NCBI RefSeq assembly: GCF_004364585.1
Contig: NZ_SOAN01000001.1
Coordinates: 186,001 to 250,000, forward strand
Direction: 5' to 3'
Length of the DNA: 64,000 bases
Source of the DNA: Nesterenkonia aurantiaca
GTDB lineage: Bacteria > Actinomycetota > Actinomycetes > Actinomycetales > Micrococcaceae
The notes under the pieces were generated by a model. The model was not told the DNA's origin, searched no databases, and worked only from the letters and a program-made list of their open reading frames with translations. Both the position numbers and the translations under genes were made by a program. Shown here one piece after another: positions 60,296 to 64,000 of this stretch; within the stretch, counting starts at the first letter, position 1, and each line of letters starts with the position of its first letter.

Positions 60296-60339
60296 GATAG
60301 CCGCCTGAGGCGGCCGTGATGGCCGCCTGGGGCGGCCGT
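60296..60339. repeat. Two tandem 22-bp hairpin units between binding-protein and permease genes
   Basis: Copies at 60296-60317 and 60318-60339 differ at three positions. Each folds on itself: GCCGCC-TGA-GGCGGC and GGCCGCC-TGG-GGCGGCC. They sit 31-74 nt beyond the binding-protein stop on the transcribed minus strand. They probably limit readthrough or protect the upstream mRNA end, giving more binding protein than permease. Confidence 0.7.
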
Positions 60340-60369
60340 CAGGGATCGAGTCGAGTCACCCGGTGCGGG

Positions 60370-61428
60370 TCACTCCTCCTCTTCTTCAGCATCGTCGGCC
60401 GAAGCGGGATCCTCGGCTTCGACGTCCTCGCCGACGACGGTGTCAGCCCGGTCGAGCAGCTCCTGGTCCAGCTCGACGCCCATGGCTTCAGCCGCCTCGG
60501 GGTTGACGATCAGCTCCAGGGTCTCCTGGGTCTCCACCGGCATGGACGCCGGGTCCTCGCCGTCCTGAAGGACCCGCAGCGCCATCTCCCCGGCCTGACG
60601 GCCAAGGTCGCCGTAGTTGATGCCGTAGGTGGCCACCGAGCCGCGGATGACCGAGTCACCCTCGGAGGCGATCACCGGGATGGAGTTCTGCTGGCCGTAC
60701 TGCAGCACGGACTCCAGGGCCGAGACGACGGCGTTGTCGGTCGGGACCCAGATCGCGTCGACGTCGAGGGACTCCACGCCCTGCTGGACCTCGGAGGAGT
60801 TTGAGATGGTCGCCTCCTGGATCTCCAGGCCCAGCTCGTCTGCGGCCTCCTGGGCGAGCTCCACCTGCACGGCAGAGTTGGTCTCACCGGAGGAGTAGAC
60901 GATGCCCACGGTCTCGGCGTCGGGAGCGATCTCCTGGAGCAGCTCGAACTGCTCCATCACCGGGTTCAGGTCCGAGGCTCCGGTGATGTTGCCGCCGGGC
61001 TCCTCCCAGGAGTCCACCAGACCGGCTTCCTCAGGGTCGGTGACCGCCGAGAACACGATCGGCTTATCGGTGACTGCCTGGGCCGCGGCCTGCGCGGTGG
61101 GGGTGGCGATGGCATGGACCAGATCCAGGTCCGAGGTCGCGAAGGTGCCCGCGATGTTGCTGGCCGTGGCCTGCTCGCCCTGGGCGTTCTGCTCGTCCCA
61201 CTCCACCTCGACCCCGGCGTCCTCGAAGGCCGCCTTGAACCCGTCGCGGGCCTCGTCGAGTGACGGGTGGGAGACGATCTGGGTGATGCCGATCGAGTAG
61301 CTGCCGCCTTCTTCGCCGGCCTCGCCCTCGGTGTCTTCGCCCTCGGTGTCGCCGCCGCAGGCGGTGAGCATCAGAGCCGTGGCGGCGAGAGCCGCAGAGA
61401 GCCTCATAGTTGTGCTGCGTGATCGCAT
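60370..61428 (-). CDS. ABC transporter substrate-binding lipoprotein (ABC_sub_bind, TrpX-like)
   Basis: A 352-residue lipoprotein with lipobox Leu-Thr-Ala-Cys and Cys24, an acidic Gly/Glu/Asp-rich linker (27-45) and a periplasmic-binding fold starting at Ser-Ile-Gly-Ile-Thr-Gln-Ile-Val-Ser-His-Pro (about 48-58), the ABC_sub_bind hallmark. Members of this family bind tryptophan or tyrosine in known cases; the ligand here is unknown. The C-terminus ends in an acidic tail. RBS GAGGAG lies 5 nt before ATG 61428. First gene of a three-gene importer operon. Confidence 0.92.
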   Translation of the reverse strand: MRSRSTTMRLSAALAATALMLTACGGDTEGEDTEGEAGEEGGSYSIGITQIVSHPSLDEARDGFKAAFEDAGVEVEWDEQNAQGEQATASNIAGTFATSDLDLVHAIATPTAQAAAQAVTDKPIVFSAVTDPEEAGLVDSWEEPGGNITGASDLNPVMEQFELLQEIAPDAETVGIVYSSGETNSAVQVELAQEAADELGLEIQEATISNSSEVQQGVESLDVDAIWVPTDNAVVSALESVLQYGQQNSIPVIASEGDSVIRGSVATYGINYGDLGRQAGEMALRVLQDGEDPASMPVETQETLELIVNPEAAEAMGVELDQELLDRADTVVGEDVEAEDPASADDAEEEEE

Positions 61429-61505
61429 AGCTGCTCCTCATCTTGGTGCGTCATCCACCGGTGGGGTTCACCGGTGTGGTGCTGTGCGTGATTCAGGTGG
61501 TGCTG

Positions 61506-61568
61506 GTGGTGCTGGTGCTTCGGGTGGTGCTGGTGCTTCGGGTGGTGCTGGTGCTTCGGGTGGTGCTG
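61506..61568. repeat. 18-bp tandem repeat (three perfect copies) in the leader of the ABC importer operon
   Basis: GTGGTGCTGGTGCTTCGG is repeated at 61506-61523, 61524-61541 and 61542-61559, with a half copy after. It lies 78-140 nt upstream of the binding-protein start. Read on the minus strand in one frame it gives repeated His-His-Pro-Lys-His-Gln. The frame (61404-61625) has a GTG start but no RBS. Confidence 0.85.
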
Positions 61569-61604
61569 CGAGTAGCCCCTGCGTCTGCGCAGCGTGGAAC
61601 AGAG

Positions 61605-61632
61605 ATTATCCTGCTCCAGGTCCACGCGTCAG
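61605..61632 (-). promoter_or_regulatory. Candidate promoter of the ABC importer operon
   Basis: On the minus strand CTGACG (61632-61627) and GATAAT (61610-61605) are 16 nt apart. The expected start near 61598 would give a leader of about 170 nt that includes the 18-bp repeats. Confidence 0.45.
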
Positions 61633-61636
61633 CAGG

Positions 61637-63001
61637 TCAGCGAGCTCCGGTGGTCGCCGAGAGCTCCTCACGCTCGCTGTCGTCGTTGAGATTGATGCCC
61701 TGGAGCTTCTTCGGCACCATCGAGACGGCGATGAAGGAGATGATCGCCAGGATCGCGATGTAGACGCCGATCAGCCAAGACTGCCCGGTGGTGTTGAGGA
61801 TCGTCTGCGCGATGGTGGCCGCGAAGGCGCCGCCGATGATCGAGCCCAGCGCGTAACCGATGGAGACACCGGAGAAGCGGATGTTGACCGGGAACATCTC
61901 GGCGTAGAGCGCCGACTGCGGACCGTAGGAGGGCCCGAGCCCGATGGTGAGGATGAAGATGGCCAGCGCGAACAGCGGCAGCGAGGCGGTGTCGAGCAGG
62001 AACCACATCGGGATCGCCCAGACGATGATGATGCCGTAGCCGATCTGGAAGGTCTTCACCCGTCCGATGCGATCCGAGATCCAACCGCCGAAGAGCGTGA
62101 AGATGAACCAGCCCACGCCGCCGATCAGCGAGGCGATCAGGGTGTCGTTGCGGTCCATGCCCAGCGTGTTCACGCCATAGGCGGCGAAGAAGGCGATCAC
62201 CAGATAGCCCGCGGCGTTGTTCGCGGCGAAGATCAGCGCGGCCAGGAAGGTGTACTTCTTGTGCGTGGTCACCAGCTCCTTGAGCGGGGCCGAGGATTCC
62301 TTCTTGCGCTCCTTCATCTCCAGGAAGACCGGGGACTCGTCGACCTTCAGCCGGATCAGGAAGCCCACGATGATCAGCACGAAGGAGAAGAGGAACGGCA
62401 CCCGCCAGCCCCATTCGAGGAACTGCTCCTCGGTGGTGATGGCGTTGAGCGCGAACATGAACCCGGTCGCGAGCAGCATGCCCAGCGGCACACCGATCTG
62501 CGGGTAGGCACCGAAGAGGCCACGCTTATGCCGGGGGGCGTGTTCGACGGCGAGCAGTGCCGCGCCACCCCATTCGCCGCCGGCCGAAAGGCCCTGCAGC
62601 ACGCGCAGCACGATCAGCAGCACCGGCGCCAGAACGCCCCAGCTCGCGTAGGTGGGCAGCAGGCCGATGAGCACGGTGGCTCCACCCATGCCCATCAGCG
62701 TGATCACCAGGACCACCTTGCGTCCATAGCGATCGCCGACCATGCCGGCAAGGATCGCGCCGAGCGGGCGGAAGAGGAAGGAGATGCCAACCGAGGCCCA
62801 GGCCACGATCTGCGCCAGGGCGGCGTTGTCCTCGCCCAGCGGCTCGAAGTACAGGACCGCCAGCACGAAGCCGGCCGCCTGCGCGTAGATGAAGAAGTCG
62901 TACCACTCGATGGTGGTGCCGACGAGGGTTCCCGCTAGGACTTTCTTCTCTTCGCGGGTCAGGTCGTGCCCCTCGCTGCTGAGATAAGTGGTCTGGCTCA
63001 T
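61637..63001 (-). CDS. MFS transporter, metabolite:H+ symporter (MHS) family, candidate phenylacetate uptake system
   Basis: A 454-residue permease with 12 predicted membrane helices. Thr-Thr-Ile-Glu-Trp-Tyr-Asp-Phe-Phe (about 28-36) and Gly-Asp-Arg-Tyr-Gly-Arg-Lys (about 89-95) are MHS/ProP-ShiA signatures. The central loop is Lys/Glu-rich. ATG 63001 has GGGAGC 6 nt upstream; an in-frame TTG at 63013 is less likely. The PaaR-type operator upstream suggests it is induced with the phenylacetate genes and may carry phenylacetate or a related aromatic acid; that is inferred. Confidence 0.85.
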   Translation of the reverse strand: MSQTTYLSSEGHDLTREEKKVLAGTLVGTTIEWYDFFIYAQAAGFVLAVLYFEPLGEDNAALAQIVAWASVGISFLFRPLGAILAGMVGDRYGRKVVLVITLMGMGGATVLIGLLPTYASWGVLAPVLLIVLRVLQGLSAGGEWGGAALLAVEHAPRHKRGLFGAYPQIGVPLGMLLATGFMFALNAITTEEQFLEWGWRVPFLFSFVLIIVGFLIRLKVDESPVFLEMKERKKESSAPLKELVTTHKKYTFLAALIFAANNAAGYLVIAFFAAYGVNTLGMDRNDTLIASLIGGVGWFIFTLFGGWISDRIGRVKTFQIGYGIIIVWAIPMWFLLDTASLPLFALAIFILTIGLGPSYGPQSALYAEMFPVNIRFSGVSIGYALGSIIGGAFAATIAQTILNTTGQSWLIGVYIAILAIISFIAVSMVPKKLQGINLNDDSEREELSATTGAR

Positions 63002-63102
63002 ATCTGCTCCCAAGGCTGGACACGTCGGGGTGACGTGCGAGTGGTTCTTGCCGCCTGTCCTGTGACCCAGGTCACGGGCATGGAAGACAATGTATCAGAA
63101 TT

Positions 63103-63120
63103 AATGACCGAACGGTTGGT
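63103..63120. promoter_or_regulatory. PaaR-type operator upstream of the MFS transporter
   Basis: AATGACCGAACGGTTGGT matches the consensus at 16 of 18 positions. It lies 102 nt upstream of the MFS start, further than at the other genes, and 102 nt from the divergent acyltransferase start. Confidence 0.75.
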
Positions 63121-63221
63121 CAGTCAGGTGATCAGTGGGAACGCCTTCCGTTACAGTGAATCCAGCTCCACTTCACGGCGATCTGCACCCAGTCCCTCCC
63201 GACAGAACTGCCCTCAGGCCC

Positions 63222-64000
63222 ATGCCCCAGCCCCGCACCGACTCCCCGCCCCGCATGCGGTGGATGGATCTGCTGCGCGGCGTCGCGGTGCTGCTCGTCG
63301 TGGTGCTCCACGGCTCCGACATTCCGCGGGCCAACGGGCTCGGGGTGGATCAGTGGATCCAGCTCAACCTCTATCTCGAGCCGTTCCGGATGCCGCTGCT
63401 GATGTTCCTCTCCGGGACCCTGCTGCCGCGCTCGCTCGAGAAGTCCTCAGTCATCTACCTCTGGGGGAAGTTCGCCAGCCTCGTCTGGCCGCTGGCGCTC
63501 TGGCTCGTCGGATTCGGCGTGCTGATCTATCACGGCGGGCCCGGTGAGCTGCGGTACTGGCTGGGCGGGGACTACCTCTGGTTCCTGATGGCGCTGACCC
63601 TCTGCTACCTCACCGGGATGCTGCTCAAGCCGCTGGTCTCCCGGCCACGACTGCTGAGCGCGCTCGGCGTCGTCGTGTTCCTGATCATGGTGATCACCCG
63701 GCACTTCACCCAGGTGGACGATGCGCTGGTCACCCGGACCCTCTACTACGGGGCGTTCTTCTTCCTCGGCGCCGCCTGCATGTGGATCCTGCAGCGCTGG
63801 GCGAGGGCCCCGTGGCCGCTGATCGCGGCGCTCGCGGTGCTGATGGCCCTGCTGGCCCACCACGGTCTCGAGAGCCGCGAGTTCCGCGCGGGCAGCCTCT
63901 ACGCCGTGCCCACCGCAGTGATCGGCATCGCGGTGATCCTCTGGGCGGCACCGCGACTGCCTGCCGGCCGGTTCAACAGCTTCCTGCAGTGGGTCGGGCG
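63222..64000 (+). CDS. Acyltransferase family 3 membrane protein (cut by the right edge)
   Basis: The first 259 residues of an integral membrane acyltransferase (OafA/YrhL type). After a Pro-rich start comes Arg-Trp-Met-Asp-Leu-Leu-Arg-Gly-Val-Ala-Val-Leu-Leu-Val-Val-Val-Leu-His (about 13-30), the family signature with the catalytic-region His, followed by Phe-Arg-Met-Pro-Leu-Leu-Met-Phe-Leu-Ser-Gly (about 56-66) and six or more hydrophobic helices. Members O-acylate sugars, lipids or peptides of the envelope. ATG 63222 has no RBS; ATG 63255 is an alternative. The 3' end lies beyond the window. Confidence 0.85.
   Translation, partial: MPQPRTDSPPRMRWMDLLRGVAVLLVVVLHGSDIPRANGLGVDQWIQLNLYLEPFRMPLLMFLSGTLLPRSLEKSSVIYLWGKFASLVWPLALWLVGFGVLIYHGGPGELRYWLGGDYLWFLMALTLCYLTGMLLKPLVSRPRLLSALGVVVFLIMVITRHFTQVDDALVTRTLYYGAFFFLGAACMWILQRWARAPWPLIAALAVLMALLAHHGLESREFRAGSLYAVPTAVIGIAVILWAAPRLPAGRFNSFLQWVG

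Noticed and set aside
4607-61568. Short tandem repeats (4607, 30267, 42492, 60296, 61506) considered as a CRISPR array
   Set aside because: Units are 8-22 bp and directly adjacent without unique spacers, and no cas genes are present.

Overview
The window is a G+C-rich stretch, roughly two thirds G+C by eye, from an actinobacterium. Gene content points to Micrococcales, and to the Micrococcaceae (Nesterenkonia/Arthrobacter-like) as a guess. The clues are TANNNT -10 elements placed directly before start codons, leaderless genes, many GTG starts, Tat and lipobox signals, and a TRAP-TAXI importer beside CoA-dependent degradation genes. I see no insertion sequence, integrase, CRISPR array, rRNA operon or replication origin. 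There is one tRNA gene, tRNA-Ser(GCU).

The dominant theme is aerobic phenylacetate degradation through CoA thioesters, split into separate units over about 57 kb: paaI-paaK-paaR (6.2-8.7 kb), paaABCDE-paaG (25.4-30.2 kb), paaZ (40.2-42.3 kb), paaJ-paaF-paaH (57.6-54.7 kb, minus strand) and an MFS transporter (63.0-61.6 kb, minus strand). An 18-bp palindromic site close to ACTGACCGAACGGTCGGT precedes each of these five units and no other gene I checked. It is the likely operator of the TetR-type repressor PaaR at 8036. Together the genes activate phenylacetate (PaaK), epoxidise it (PaaABCE, matured by PaaD), isomerise it (PaaG), open and oxidise the ring (PaaZ), run beta-oxidation (PaaF, PaaH, PaaJ) and rescue stalled CoA (PaaI).

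Between 10.6 and 23.8 kb lies a second, unassigned degradation island. A LysR regulator and a ten-gene minus-strand operon converge: 3-hydroxyacyl-CoA dehydrogenase, thiolase, acyl-CoA dehydrogenase, hotdog thioesterase, family III CoA-transferase, a second 3-hydroxyacyl-CoA dehydrogenase, enoyl-CoA hydratase, fused TRAP permease, TAXI binding protein and an isomerase-like crotonase. A glutaryl-CoA-dehydrogenase-like gene is divergent at the far end. The layout reads as import of a carboxylate, CoA transfer and beta-oxidation. Glutarate or a longer or branched dicarboxylate is the leading guess. Two of its genes are paralogues of paaH and paaJ.

Other units are: a partial Ntn-hydrolase, a GlcD-like FAD oxidase, a large FAD/NAD(P)-binding protein, an AMIN-like lipoprotein and an epimerase (0-6 kb); a flotillin (9.2-10.5 kb); DUF3253, GNAT and a small unknown gene (23.9-25.1 kb); a copper module of multicopper oxidase, SHOCT protein and HMA protein with a CsoR-type operator in its promoter (30.4-32.7 kb); an AraC regulator divergent from a GMC oxidoreductase-aldehyde dehydrogenase pair (32.8-36.9 kb); a carboxylesterase and an LTA-synthase-like membrane sulfatase-fold protein (37.0-40.1 kb); an Lrp regulator plus acryloyl-CoA-reductase-like gene divergent from a branched-chain 2-oxoacid dehydrogenase operon (42.5-48.1 kb); a DUF1989 protein; glpD-glpF-glpK with a divergent SorC regulator (49.3-54.7 kb); an HD-domain protein; a TrpXYZ-type ABC importer (58.4-61.4 kb); and the start of an acyltransferase-3 membrane protein running off the right edge.
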